Shown here piece by piece: positions 26,167 to 34,591 of a stretch of DNA of 64,000 nt. Source of the DNA: Gammaproteobacteria bacterium (GTDB lineage Bacteria; Pseudomonadota; Gammaproteobacteria; Chromatiales; Chromatiaceae); the NCBI GenBank assembly GCA_011390365.1, contig JAABSM010000006.1, positions 17,025-81,024 on the forward strand, in the 5' to 3' direction. The notes beneath the pieces are model-generated. The model was not told where the DNA came from, did no database searches, and saw nothing but the letters and a program-made list of their open reading frames with translations. Positions within the stretch are counted from its first letter, which is position 1. Each line of letters starts with the position of its first letter. The position numbers and the translations under genes were made by a program.

Positions 26167-26727
26167 ATGAAATTTCTCGCCGACTTTTTCCCCATCCTGC
26201 TCTTCTTCATCGCCTACAAGGCCTATGACATCTACGTCGCCACCGCCGTCGCCATCGCCGCCGCCCTGATCCAGGTCGGCTATCATTGGCTGCGCCACCG
26301 CAAGGCGGAGAAGATGCAGCTCATTACCCTGGGGCTACTTGTCGTATTCGGTGGCATGACCCTGCTGCTCCACGATCCCCTCTTCATCAAGTGGAAACCG
26401 ACGGTAGTCAACTGGCTGTTCGGCATCGTCTTTCTGGCGAGCCCCCTGTTCGGTGGCAAAACGCTTACGGAACGGATGCTGTCTCACGCGGTCCAACTGC
26501 CGACTTCGGTGTGGGGACGTCTCAATCTGGCCTGGGCCGGGTTCTTCATCGCCATGGGTCTGCTCAACCTTTACGTCGCCTTCAGCTTTTCCGAGGAGGC
26601 CTGGGTCAACTTCAAGCTCTTCGGCATGATGGGATTGACCTTTCTGTTCGTCATCGCCCAGGGCTTCTTTCTGGCCAGGTACATGGACCAAGCGCCCGCG
26701 ACGGCGACGGCGAGCGAGGAGAGATAG
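26167..26727 (+). CDS. yciB: Inner-membrane septation protein YciB (IspZ/IspA family)
   Basis: A 186-residue polytopic protein matching YciB, an inner-membrane protein linked to septation and envelope integrity. FLADFFPILLFFIAYKAYDIYVATAV at the N-terminus and KPTVVNWLFGIVFLASPLF in the middle are family hallmarks; GRLNLAWAGFFIAMGLLNLYVA supports the call. About five membrane segments are visible. ATG 26167 gives the typical MKFLADFFP start; the upstream in-frame ATG at 26032 would add 45 non-family residues. The next gene begins at the base after its stop. Confidence 0.95.
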   Translation: MKFLADFFPILLFFIAYKAYDIYVATAVAIAAALIQVGYHWLRHRKAEKMQLITLGLLVVFGGMTLLLHDPLFIKWKPTVVNWLFGIVFLASPLFGGKTLTERMLSHAVQLPTSVWGRLNLAWAGFFIAMGLLNLYVAFSFSEEAWVNFKLFGMMGLTFLFVIAQGFFLARYMDQAPATATASEER

Positions 26728-27027
26728 ATGTACTACGCAATCTTCGGCATCGACAACCCCGATAGCCTACAGGCCCGCTTGGCGGCGCGCCCGGCCCATC
26801 TGGAACGCATCAAGGCGCTGCAGGCCGATGGCCGCCTGCTGCTGGCCGGCCCCCATCCAGCGATCGACAGCCCCGACCCCGGCCCCGCCGGCTTCAGCGG
26901 CTCGCTGATCATCGCCGAATTCGCCGATCTGGAGGACGCCCGCGACTGGGCCGAGGCAGACCCCTACGCAACCGACGGCGTGTTCGCGTCCGTTACCGTA
27001 AAACCGTTCAATAAAGTGCTACCCTAG
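26728..27027 (+). CDS. YciI-family protein
   Basis: A 99-residue small protein of the YCII/DGPF ferredoxin-like fold. YAIFGIDNPDSLQARLAARPAHLERI, GRLLLAGPHPA and the conserved Asp in AEADPYATDGVF match the family, whose active-site-like His/Asp pair is present (His29 region and Asp in the DPY motif). The biological role is poorly defined. It starts immediately after the yciB stop, reproducing the common yciB-yciI order. Confidence 0.92.
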   Translation: MYYAIFGIDNPDSLQARLAARPAHLERIKALQADGRLLLAGPHPAIDSPDPGPAGFSGSLIIAEFADLEDARDWAEADPYATDGVFASVTVKPFNKVLP

Positions 27028-27035
27028 GAGGATTC

Positions 27036-27920
27036 ATGGCTCTGTTTCATCTTCGTCCCTCTCGCAAACTGCTGCTCACCGCCGCCATCGGGCTGACCCT
27101 CTCCGCGACGCCGCTGGTCGCCCCCCTGGCCTCCCAGGAAGCGACCGCGGAAGCGCAGCAGCCCGCCGCCGAGGAGATGGACGGCAACACCGCGGTAATC
27201 AGCGTCAACGGCACCCCGGTGACGCGCAACATGTTTACCATCTTCTACCAGCGCACCGTGCCCCAGCAGGCCCAGAAGGAGGAGCTGAGCGACCAGATGC
27301 GTACCGCGCTGCTGGATCAACTGGTCAACTACCTGATCCTGGCCGACGAAGCGGAGAAGCTCGGACTGGACAAGCAACCGGAGGTCCAGGCGGGCCTGGA
27401 GCTGGTGCGGGCCGAGTATCTCGCCAACCTGGTGCTCAATCGGGAATCGGTGGCCAATCCGATCACCGAAGAGGAGCTCAAGGCCCTCTACGACGAGGCC
27501 AGCGCCGGCCCCGCCGAGAAGGAGTACAAGGCGCGCCACATCCTGCTCAAGGAGGAGCAGGAAGCCCGGGATGTCATCACCAGCCTGGATGAGGGCGGCG
27601 ACTTTCAGGAACTCGCCAAGGAGCTCTCCACCGGACCCTCCGGACCCTCCGGCGGTGATCTTGGGTGGTTCGGCGCCGGCCGGATGGTGCCGGAGTTCGA
27701 ACAGGCGGTCATGGCCCTGGAGCCCGGCAGCCACACCGCCGAGCCGGTAAAGACCCAGTTCGGCTGGCATGTCGTTCTCCTTGAGGAGACGCGTGAGAAG
27801 GCCAAGCCTACCTTCGACAAGATGAAGGGCAAACTGCTTCAGCAGGAGCAGCGCAAGCGGCTCTCCGACTATCTCAAGAAACTGCGCGCGGATGCCGATG
27901 TGCAGGTGCTTGCGGAGTAA
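27036..27920 (+). CDS. Periplasmic peptidyl-prolyl cis-trans isomerase (parvulin/PpiC type)
   Basis: A 294-residue exported chaperone/PPIase. Signal peptide at residues 1-~38 (KLLLTAAIGLTLSATPLVAPLA), then a SurA/PrsA-like N-terminal helical region (VSVNGTPVTRNMFTIFYQ-like, LLDQLVNYLILADEAEKLGL). The parvulin domain covers about 165-260 (YKARHILLKEE, FQELAKELSTGPSG, GGDLGWFGAGRMVPEFE, TQFGWHVVLLEE). It lies 8 bp after the yciI-like gene with AGGAGG just before ATG 27036. It probably helps fold outer-membrane proteins. Confidence 0.92.
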   Translation: MALFHLRPSRKLLLTAAIGLTLSATPLVAPLASQEATAEAQQPAAEEMDGNTAVISVNGTPVTRNMFTIFYQRTVPQQAQKEELSDQMRTALLDQLVNYLILADEAEKLGLDKQPEVQAGLELVRAEYLANLVLNRESVANPITEEELKALYDEASAGPAEKEYKARHILLKEEQEARDVITSLDEGGDFQELAKELSTGPSGPSGGDLGWFGAGRMVPEFEQAVMALEPGSHTAEPVKTQFGWHVVLLEETREKAKPTFDKMKGKLLQQEQRKRLSDYLKKLRADADVQVLAE

Positions 27921-28416
27921 CTGACGGTTTCGGGGGCAGAAAAACCCTAACCACAGAGAACACAGAGCACACAGAGAGCAATACACGCACACCCTCTCCA
28001 TTACCTCTGTGTTCTCTGCGTTCTCCGTGGTGTATTTTTTTTCGCAAATCGCCTATCCTTTGCGCCTTCGCGACGCGAGCTAATACCCTAGCACCACCAT
28101 GTCTAAGTCATCCAGGCATGGGGAGGTTGAACCTTTAGGCTGGCCGTGATCGAACTCGGCCCGGCTAAAGCCTCAACCTCCCCGAGAAGTTGTCGCGAAA
28201 ACTTATGCGCGGGTAACTATTCAGATCTTTATCCGCAAAGAGGAAAAATTGGACACAATTAACAGGATTTCCCAGGATTTACAGGATATGAAATGTAAAA
28301 ATCCTGTTAATCTTGGAACATCCTGTTAATCCTGTCTATTTCTTATATGCTGAGTCCGGTGCTGAGTAGTTACATGCGCGGTTGTACTAGCCCCACTGTA
28401 TGAGGATATTAATCCT
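27921..28416. repeat. Gene-free gap with three dispersed repeat families
   Basis: First, a CACAGAGAACACAGAG / CTCTGTGTTCTCTG inverted pair (27951-28036). Second, an imperfect hairpin 28119-28185 ending in CCGGCTAAAGCCTCAACCTC, closely matching 16901-16921. Third, inverted ACAGGATT-type copies at about 28249-28292 and 28303-28344, matching 16784-16979. No gene is present; the hisH promoter must lie near the right end. Confidence 0.8.
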
Positions 28417-29058
28417 ATGGCCCGATCCATTGTTGTCGTCGACTACGGCATGGGAAACCTGCGTTCCGTCTCCAAGGCGATCGAGCATGTCTGCGCCGCC
28501 GGCGATCAGGTCATGGTTACCGATGACCCCCAGCGCATCGCCGACGCCGACCGCATTGTGTTCCCCGGTCAGGGCGCGGCGCGGGACTGCATGGCGGCTT
28601 TATCGGATCACCACCTCAATCGCGCGATCCTCGACACCGCCCGCGACAAACCCTTTCTGGGGATCTGCATGGGCCTGCAAGTGCTGATGGAGTTCAGCGA
28701 GGAGAACGACGGAACCCCCCTGCTCGGCCTCTTTCCCGGTCAGGTGCGACGCTTCCCCGACACTTCGGATGCCAACGGTAACCGCCTCAAGGTCCCCCAC
28801 ATGGGCTGGAGCGAAGTGGAACAGACCCGGGAACACGCGCTATGGGAAGGGATCGACGACAACGCCCGCTTCTATTTCGTGCACAGCTACTTCGTCGATC
28901 CGACCGACTCGACGCTCACCGTCGGCGCCACCGACTACGCCGCCCGCTTTACCGCGGCGCTGGCCAGGGGCAACCTCTTCGCCGTGCAATTCCACCCGGA
29001 AAAGAGCGCCGACGCGGGCCTTAGGCTGTTGCGCAACTTCGTGGAGTGGCAGGCCTGA
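28417..29058 (+). CDS. hisH: Imidazole glycerol phosphate synthase, glutaminase subunit
   Basis: A 213-residue class I glutamine amidotransferase that feeds ammonia to HisF in histidine synthesis. VVDYGMGNLRSVSKAIEH is the HisH start. FPGQGAARDCM gives the oxyanion strand, LGICMGLQVLMEFSEEN the catalytic Cys, and FAVQFHPEKSADAGLRLL the His-Glu pair. hisA follows after 50 bp, but hisB upstream and hisF downstream are absent, so the operon is split in this genome. Confidence 0.97.
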   Translation: MARSIVVVDYGMGNLRSVSKAIEHVCAAGDQVMVTDDPQRIADADRIVFPGQGAARDCMAALSDHHLNRAILDTARDKPFLGICMGLQVLMEFSEENDGTPLLGLFPGQVRRFPDTSDANGNRLKVPHMGWSEVEQTREHALWEGIDDNARFYFVHSYFVDPTDSTLTVGATDYAARFTAALARGNLFAVQFHPEKSADAGLRLLRNFVEWQA

Positions 29059-29108
29059 AGAGGGCCGCCGCTCGTCTTTTCAACCGACCAAGATAAGCGA
29101 GTAGAGCC

Positions 29109-29852
29109 TTGTTACTGATTCCCGCCATTGATCTCAAGGACGGCCAATGCGTACGCCTGCGCCAGGGCCGAATGGATGACGATACCGTCTTTTCCGATAG
29201 CCCGGTGGAGACCGCCTCACGCTGGGTAAAGGCGGGAGGCAGGCGCCTGCACCTGGTCGATCTCAACGGCGCCTTCGCCGGAGAGCCGGTCAATGGCGAC
29301 TCGATTCGCGCCATCGCCCGGGAATTCCCGGATCTGCCGATCCAGGTGGGCGGCGGCATTCGCGACGAAGCGACCATTGAGACCTACCTGAAAGCCGGGG
29401 TCAGCTACGCCATCATCGGCACCCAGGCGGTGAAAGAGCCGGAATTCGTCGCCCGCGCCTGCAAGGCCTTTCCCGGGCAGGTGATCGTCGGCCTGGACGC
29501 CAAGGATGGCATGGTGGCGATCAGCGGCTGGGCGGAGATCACCAACCAGCGGGTGGACGAACTGGCGAAACGTTTCGAGCAGGATGGGGTCAGCGCCATC
29601 GTCTACACCGATATCGGCCGCGACGGCATGATGACCGGCGTCAACGTGGACGCCACCGCGGCGCTGGCGCGGGCGGTGGCGATCCCCATTATCGCCTCCG
29701 GCGGCATCACCAACCTGGATGACATCCGCGCCCTGTGCGAGGCGGATACCAACAACATCACCGGGGCGATCACCGGGCGGGCGATCTACGAAGGGACCCT
29801 GGACTTCGCGGAAGGACAGCAGCTGGCGGACCGACTAAGCGCGGCCTCCTGA
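29109..29852 (+). CDS. hisA: ProFAR isomerase (HisA)
   Basis: A 247-residue TIM-barrel isomerase converting ProFAR to PRFAR in histidine synthesis. [17 protein letters not shown] contains the first catalytic Asp, GGGIRD and [11 protein letters not shown] phosphate-binding loops follow, and [14 protein letters not shown] contains the second catalytic Asp. The start is a TTG at 29109; no in-frame ATG could replace it without deleting the first beta strand ([11 protein letters not shown]). TTG may lower translation relative to hisH. A strong hairpin follows about 45 bp after the stop. Confidence 0.96.
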   Translation: MLLIPAIDLKDGQCVRLRQGRMDDDTVFSDSPVETASRWVKAGGRRLHLVDLNGAFAGEPVNGDSIRAIAREFPDLPIQVGGGIRDEATIETYLKAGVSYAIIGTQAVKEPEFVARACKAFPGQVIVGLDAKDGMVAISGWAEITNQRVDELAKRFEQDGVSAIVYTDIGRDGMMTGVNVDATAALARAVAIPIIASGGITNLDDIRALCEADTNNITGAITGRAIYEGTLDFAEGQQLADRLSAAS

Positions 29853-29897
29853 TAACATAACCCGCACCTGGTTTTCGGGAACCGCGAGATTCTCAAA

Positions 29898-29930
29898 ACA
29901 CGCGAAAAACAAATAGGAATTTTCGCGTGT
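29898..29930. terminator. Hairpin between convergent hisA and grxD
   Basis: Arms ACACGCGAAAA (29898-29908) and TTTTCGCGTGT (29920-29930) are perfectly complementary and read as A-run/T-run on both strands. This fits a bidirectional terminator for the convergent genes. It resembles the CACGAAATACACG repeat family, so it may be a repeat recruited as terminator. Confidence 0.65.
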
Positions 29931-29952
29931 TTCGCGTATTTCGTCGTTTAAA

Positions 29953-30273
29953 TTAGCGACTGGCGGTGGCCTCGGTCACCATCTTCTTGAGATCGCCGCT
30001 GGCGTGCATCTCCAGGGTGATGTCGCAGCCGCCGATCAGTTCGCCATTGATATAGACCTGGGGAAAGGTGGGCCAGTCCGCGAATTTCGGAAGATTTTCG
30101 TACACCTCCTGATCCGCCAGCACATTGACGTGGGCGAATGGTGCGCCGCAGTCCTGAAGCGCGGCCGCGGTGCGGGAGGAAAATCCGCACATGGGAAACT
30201 GAGGCGTTCCCTTCATGAAAATGATTACCGGGTTCTTTTCAACAAGATCCTTTATTCGCTCCAATGGGTCCAT
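29953..30273 (-). CDS. grxD: Monothiol glutaredoxin (Grx4/GrxD family)
   Basis: A 106-residue monothiol glutaredoxin acting in iron-sulfur cluster transfer. The CGFS active site lies in FPMCGFSSRTAAAL, preceded by VIIFMKGTPQFP; WPTFPQVYINGELIGGCDI provides the glutathione-binding TFPQ/GG segments. GGAGGT lies 6 nt before the ATG at 30273, favouring it over the GTG one codon earlier (30276). Divergent from thyA. Confidence 0.95.
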   Translation of the reverse strand: MDPLERIKDLVEKNPVIIFMKGTPQFPMCGFSSRTAAALQDCGAPFAHVNVLADQEVYENLPKFADWPTFPQVYINGELIGGCDITLEMHASGDLKKMVTEATASR

Positions 30274-30368
30274 CACGACACCTCCATCGTTATTGAATGA
30301 CTAGGGTTTCGCCAACATGGGATCCACAGCGCGGCTTTGCAAGACAGATCCTTTACTTCGGCCATGAC

Positions 30369-31208
30369 ATGAAAGCATACCACGACCTCCTTCGTGACAT
30401 CATCGACAACGGCATCGATCGGGGCGATCGCACCGGCGTCGGCACCCGCGCCCTGTTCGGACGCCAGATACGCTTCGACCTGCAACAGGGGTTCCCGCTG
30501 GTCACCACCAAACGCATTCACCTCAAAAGCGTGATCCACGAACTGCTGTGGTTCCTGTCAGGGGCCACCAACAACATGCCGCTGCGCGAACAAGGCGTCT
30601 CGATCTGGAACGAATGGGCGCGGGACGACGGCGATCTAGGCCCGATCTACGGCGCCCAGTGGCGATCCTGGCAATGCCCGGACGGGCGCGTCATCGACCA
30701 GATCGCCGAACTGATGCAACAACTGAGGGAAAAGCCACACTCTCGCCGACACCTCATCTCGGCCTGGAATCCGGCGGATCTTCCAGACGAGTCTATCCCA
30801 CCTCAGGCCAATGTCGAACAGGGGCGCATGGCGTTGGCCCCTTGCCACTGCCTGTTTCAGTTCTTCATTGCCGACGGTCGCCTCTCCTGCCAGCTCTACC
30901 AGCGCAGCGCCGATTGCTTCCTCGGCGTGCCGTTCAACATCGCCAGCTACGCGCTGCTCACCCACATGATCGCCCAGCAGTGCGATCTCCTCCCGGGCGA
31001 GTTCATTCACACCTTTGGCGATCTGCACCTCTACAGCAACCACCTGACCGACGAGATCGTCTTCGAGCAGTTGCGACGTGAGCCCCGCCCCCTGCCGCAA
31101 CTGAGGATCCTGCGTCGTGCCGACGACATCTTCTGCTACCGCTTCGAGGATTTTCTCTTCGAGGGCTATGACCCCCACCCGGCCATTCGCGCCCCGATCG
31201 CGGTCTGA
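30369..31208 (+). CDS. thyA: Thymidylate synthase
   Basis: A 279-residue enzyme methylating dUMP to dTMP with methylene-tetrahydrofolate. [23 protein letters not shown] is the N-terminal signature and [25 protein letters not shown] follows. The catalytic Cys is in [12 protein letters not shown], and [23 protein letters not shown] and GDLHLYSNH complete the dUMP/folate site. It is slightly longer than the E. coli form (264) because of a short insert before the catalytic loop ([11 protein letters not shown]). ATG 30369 gives the normal MKAYHDLL start; an upstream in-frame ATG at 30297 would add 24 residues. Confidence 0.97.
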   Translation: MKAYHDLLRDIIDNGIDRGDRTGVGTRALFGRQIRFDLQQGFPLVTTKRIHLKSVIHELLWFLSGATNNMPLREQGVSIWNEWARDDGDLGPIYGAQWRSWQCPDGRVIDQIAELMQQLREKPHSRRHLISAWNPADLPDESIPPQANVEQGRMALAPCHCLFQFFIADGRLSCQLYQRSADCFLGVPFNIASYALLTHMIAQQCDLLPGEFIHTFGDLHLYSNHLTDEIVFEQLRREPRPLPQLRILRRADDIFCYRFEDFLFEGYDPHPAIRAPIAV

Positions 31209-31292
31209 GGGTTACTACAGTCGCGCCAGCGTATCCATGAGATCTCTCGCGGGGGCGCGGAGATCACGGCGCTGGACTCACCCCCAGCCATA

Positions 31293-31733
31293 CTAATCGG
31301 CAGGCAACTCCAGTTCCGCCCCTACCCCGACGCCGTTGCGATGGAACCAGCCCTGGTTAACCTCCAGCGCCCACAGGGTCGGCGAAGAGGCCTGATGGAT
31401 CGTGGCGCCACCGTCGGGAGGCATCTCAACGACCTCCGTGAGTACCCCTTCGGCTGAAAAAAAGCCGATAGCAAGGGGAATATCCACCCCCTTCATCCAG
31501 AACCTAACCCGCTGGGGGTACTCGAATCGAAACAGCATGCCCCGATCATCCGGCAGTTGTCGAACTCCGGCAAGCCCCCGACCCCGACTCGTCGGAGAGA
31601 TCGCCATGCGCACCTGAAGATCCGCGCCACCCACCCGGATTCGCCGCAACTCGCCATCCGTCCCGGCCGCCAGAGATGACGACAGGCAGACCGCCAGCGC
31701 CAGCAGCCACCATGGCCAGGCCCAGCCGCGCAT
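31293..31733 (-). CDS. DUF192 family exported protein
   Basis: A 146-residue protein with an N-terminal signal peptide (WPWWLLALAVCLSSSLAAG) followed by a DUF192 domain: VRMAISPTSRGRGLAGVRQL, GMLFRFEYPQRVRFWMKGVDIPLAI and EVNQGWFHRNGVGVG. DUF192 proteins are small beta-fold exported proteins of unknown function. ATG 31733 is chosen because it sets the signal peptide at the N-terminus; a GTG at 31796 would add a charged 21-residue extension. Divergent from the DUF3365 gene. Confidence 0.82.
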   Translation of the reverse strand: MRGWAWPWWLLALAVCLSSSLAAGTDGELRRIRVGGADLQVRMAISPTSRGRGLAGVRQLPDDRGMLFRFEYPQRVRFWMKGVDIPLAIGFFSAEGVLTEVVEMPPDGGATIHQASSPTLWALEVNQGWFHRNGVGVGAELELPAD

Positions 31734-31917
31734 CAATCCGCCCGCCCCGCCCCGTCGCTCGCCGCTCGCCGTTTTCACTTTTGTGCGTTTCCCCACTCGA
31801 CATCTCAGGATTCATTGCGATATCTTAACGCGATTGTTCCGTGCACCGTGATATGGTCATTTCGCCCATTGAGCCGGGTCGAACTTAGCCGTAGTATTCA
31901 TAACCGAGGAAACCATC

Positions 31918-32493
31918 ATGCACAAGAGATTCGCAGCACTTGCGCTGGCCGTCGCCATGACCCCCATAACCGGTACCGCCGAAGAGAGTGCCGAGATGCA
32001 GCCCCGCATCGACGCCTCAAAGGCCGCCATTCAGGACTTTTTCGGCGCCCTCAAGGGGGAGCTGGTCAAGGGCATGAAGGAGGGCGGTCCGCCCCACGCC
32101 ATCGATGTCTGCCACAAGGTCGCCGGGCCGATCACCGCCAACAAGGCCCAGGAACACGACATGCACCTCGCCCGCACCAGCCTCAAGGTGCGTAATCCGG
32201 AAAACGCCCCGGACGCCTGGGAGAGTGGCGTACTCAAGCAATTCGAGGAGCGCAAGGCGAATGGCGAAGATCCCCAGAAGATCGCCCATGCGGAGATCGT
32301 CGAAGAGGATGGCCGTCAGGTATTTCGCTTCATGAAGGCGATCCCCACCGGCGAGGTCTGCCTCAAGTGTCACGGCGTGGAGACCGCCCCGGAGGTCCAG
32401 GCCAAGCTCGACGAGTACTATCCTGAAGACGAGGCCACCGGCTACTCTTTGGGGGACATCCGCGGCGCCTTCACCATCAAGCAGGAGATGTAA
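31918..32493 (+). CDS. Exported DUF3365 (Tll0287-like) protein with one c-haem site
   Basis: A 191-residue exported protein. The signal peptide (RFAALALAVAMTPITGTA) is followed by a Tll0287-like/DUF3365 sensor-type domain. CLKCHG near residue 143 is a single CxxCH covalent haem motif; FRFMKAIPTGEVC precedes it and SLGDIRGAFTIK closes the domain. Proteins with this domain are often haem-based periplasmic sensors or electron carriers. It has no membrane anchor or output domain, so a soluble periplasmic cytochrome is likely. Confidence 0.82.
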   Translation: MHKRFAALALAVAMTPITGTAEESAEMQPRIDASKAAIQDFFGALKGELVKGMKEGGPPHAIDVCHKVAGPITANKAQEHDMHLARTSLKVRNPENAPDAWESGVLKQFEERKANGEDPQKIAHAEIVEEDGRQVFRFMKAIPTGEVCLKCHGVETAPEVQAKLDEYYPEDEATGYSLGDIRGAFTIKQEM

Positions 32494-32634
32494 GGGCCGA
32501 GTTGGCGGCCAGGGCATGGGAATCCCTGCGCTGCCGACAATTGTCACTTCATTTTCCGGGACCAATGTCCTACAATGAAGAACATTAAGTTCGCAAATTT
32601 CTCCCCCGCACACTTCAATTTAGAGGGCTCGATC

Positions 32635-34431
32635 ATGATAGGGAACTTCGCGAGAACCGCTTCTCTCTGCCTGCTGCTGATTTTCGCCGTATTCGCCGAG
32701 TCGACCTTCGCCGCGGCACGCGTCGCGCCCAGCGCGATGAAGATCGGTGACATCACCACGTTCAGCGGAGAAGTGCTGGTGCGCTCCGCCGGAGAGTGGT
32801 CAAGGCTCTCCCGGACCCCTTATCCCCTATACAACACGGACAAGGTGATCACCAAGCGCGGGCGCGCCGAGATCCGACTGGTCGACACCGGCGTGATGCG
32901 CATGGAGGCCAACTCCAACGTCACCATCAATCAGCGTTACGAGGGAGCGGGCAAGCTACGAACCGTAGCCCATCGCCAGGCCAACGTACTGGTTGGAGAT
33001 GTGGTTTTTGGCGTCAACCTCAAGCAAGATGGTCCAAACCACTTCAATGTACGTACCCCTGGCATGATCGCGGCGATTCGCGGAACGACGTTCCCGGTAT
33101 CCGTTGCCGCGTCCGGTGAAACCGAGTACGACCTGGCGGGCGACGCAACCGTCTCCGGGGGCAACCGTGCCGGGTTGCTGGAAGCAGGCGTTCTCGAATC
33201 TTCCGATATCGATGTACCGGTTTCCGAGCTGCCGGGAATCGACCGCGAAGTCGCCAGATTGCCGTTCCAGAAACAGGCTGCTGAAGCCGTCAAACTCAGC
33301 GATAATGCAAGGCGGATGAAGGACAGAAGCGACGCCTTGGAGCAGATCGCTTCACCCATTACCGACATCGCCACTCGAACCCTCGCCAATGCCAGCGCCT
33401 ACTCGGCGGCAGCGGCCACCTCTCTCGCCTACGCAGAGGCGGCGGTAACCGATGCGGAATTGGCGGTGATCGAGACCGAATACATGTCGAATGGCCCGGA
33501 TGCAGAAGCGGTAGCCTACTACCAGGACGGAACCCGCTCACTAACAAAACACCTCTCCGCCCGGCTCTCGGAGATGGGCAGCGCCCTTATCCCCTCTGCG
33601 CAGGCGGAAACCAACATGGACCCTGTTGCCTTCGCGAAGGAAGCCCTCGAAGAGGCCAGGAACAGCCTTAATCGGACCCGAGCGGCGGCGGAACTGGCGC
33701 AAGCAAATCAAGCCACGATCGAAGAGTGCAACGCATGGATGGACGATCACTCCGTCGACTTCGCGCAGCCGGGTGCCTGCGACGCGCTAAGCGGCGACGC
33801 GGTTGCTGAATGCAACACTTGTACCTTGCAACTGCTCAGGCTTAAGGCCGCCATCGCCCAGGCCAATGCCAACCTCGCGGCGGCCGAAGCCGATGTCGCC
33901 GTCGCTTACGCCCAGGTCGCCTTCGCCCAGGCTGTGGGAGACAGCGAAACAGCTGCCGCCGCCCAAAAGGTCCTGGAGATCCCCAAAAAGCGCGCGGAGG
34001 ATGCCCGAAAGGCGGCGGAATTCGCAGAGTCAGCCTACAATCAGGCCACCCAGACCACCGATCCAGAGGCCCTTAGACTGCTGGTGATCCGGGTGGAGAC
34101 CTCCATGGCCGCCGCCATCGCCGCCGGCAATGCGGCAGAAGCCCAGCAGCTCGCGGCCTTGGCGATCATTCAGAGCGCGTACGGCAAGGAGGTGGATGAC
34201 CTCGAGAACTTCCATCGTTGGTCCGACCAAGCGATGGCGGCCCTGGATGAAGCCTTCGCAACCGATGACCCGGGCAAGGCGGAAGAGGCCAGGCGGAAGG
34301 CCGAAGAAGCGGCTAAAAATTCCGAGAACGGCGGCGGCAGCCCCATCCCGGGTCCCGGCGGTCCTCCGGAAAGGGGCGGCAGCTCCACCGGTGGCGGCTC
34401 GGCCAGCCCGATTGGGGCTTCCCAGGAGTAG
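32635..34431 (+). CDS. FecR-domain protein with alanine-rich coiled coil
   Basis: A 598-residue exported protein. After a signal peptide (ASLCLLLIFAVFAESTFA) a FecR-type domain spans about residues 40-190: GDITTFSGEVLVRS, NTDKVITKRGRAEIRLVD and NVRTPGMIAAIRGTTFPVSV. From about 220 to 560 the sequence is Ala/Glu/Gln-rich with heptad-like spacing (AAIAQANANLAAAEADVAVAY), a long coiled coil with one Cys-rich insertion (CDALSGDAVAECNTC). A Gly/Pro/Ser tail ends it (GGGSPIPGPGGPPERGG). GAGGG precedes ATG 32635. The role is unknown; surface or envelope scaffolding is possible. Confidence 0.78.
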   Translation: MIGNFARTASLCLLLIFAVFAESTFAAARVAPSAMKIGDITTFSGEVLVRSAGEWSRLSRTPYPLYNTDKVITKRGRAEIRLVDTGVMRMEANSNVTINQRYEGAGKLRTVAHRQANVLVGDVVFGVNLKQDGPNHFNVRTPGMIAAIRGTTFPVSVAASGETEYDLAGDATVSGGNRAGLLEAGVLESSDIDVPVSELPGIDREVARLPFQKQAAEAVKLSDNARRMKDRSDALEQIASPITDIATRTLANASAYSAAAATSLAYAEAAVTDAELAVIETEYMSNGPDAEAVAYYQDGTRSLTKHLSARLSEMGSALIPSAQAETNMDPVAFAKEALEEARNSLNRTRAAAELAQANQATIEECNAWMDDHSVDFAQPGACDALSGDAVAECNTCTLQLLRLKAAIAQANANLAAAEADVAVAYAQVAFAQAVGDSETAAAAQKVLEIPKKRAEDARKAAEFAESAYNQATQTTDPEALRLLVIRVETSMAAAIAAGNAAEAQQLAALAIIQSAYGKEVDDLENFHRWSDQAMAALDEAFATDDPGKAEEARRKAEEAAKNSENGGGSPIPGPGGPPERGGSSTGGGSASPIGASQE

Positions 34432-34470
34432 CCCACCGAAGCGATCGCGGCACGCATGCTTCATCACCAA

Positions 34471-34495
34471 GCCAACCGCCCCGGAGGCGGTTGGC
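34471..34495 (+). terminator. Hairpin after the FecR-domain gene
   Basis: Perfect 10-bp arms GCCAACCGCC (34471-34480) and GGCGGTTGGC (34486-34495) with a 5-base loop, 40 bp after the stop codon. No long T-run follows, so termination efficiency is uncertain. Confidence 0.6.
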
Positions 34496-34591
34496 GAGTG
34501 TGATGATGCCTAAGATACTACATCATTCCGACCCCTATCTGGCCGCCAAGGCGCTTGAGGGGTAAACCATCCTCGTCTTTCTCCTACATCA

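Noticed and set aside
34503-34565. 21-codon open frame between the FecR-domain gene and the O-antigen-ligase-like gene
   Set aside because: No ribosome-binding site and no recognisable peptide; length is expected by chance.
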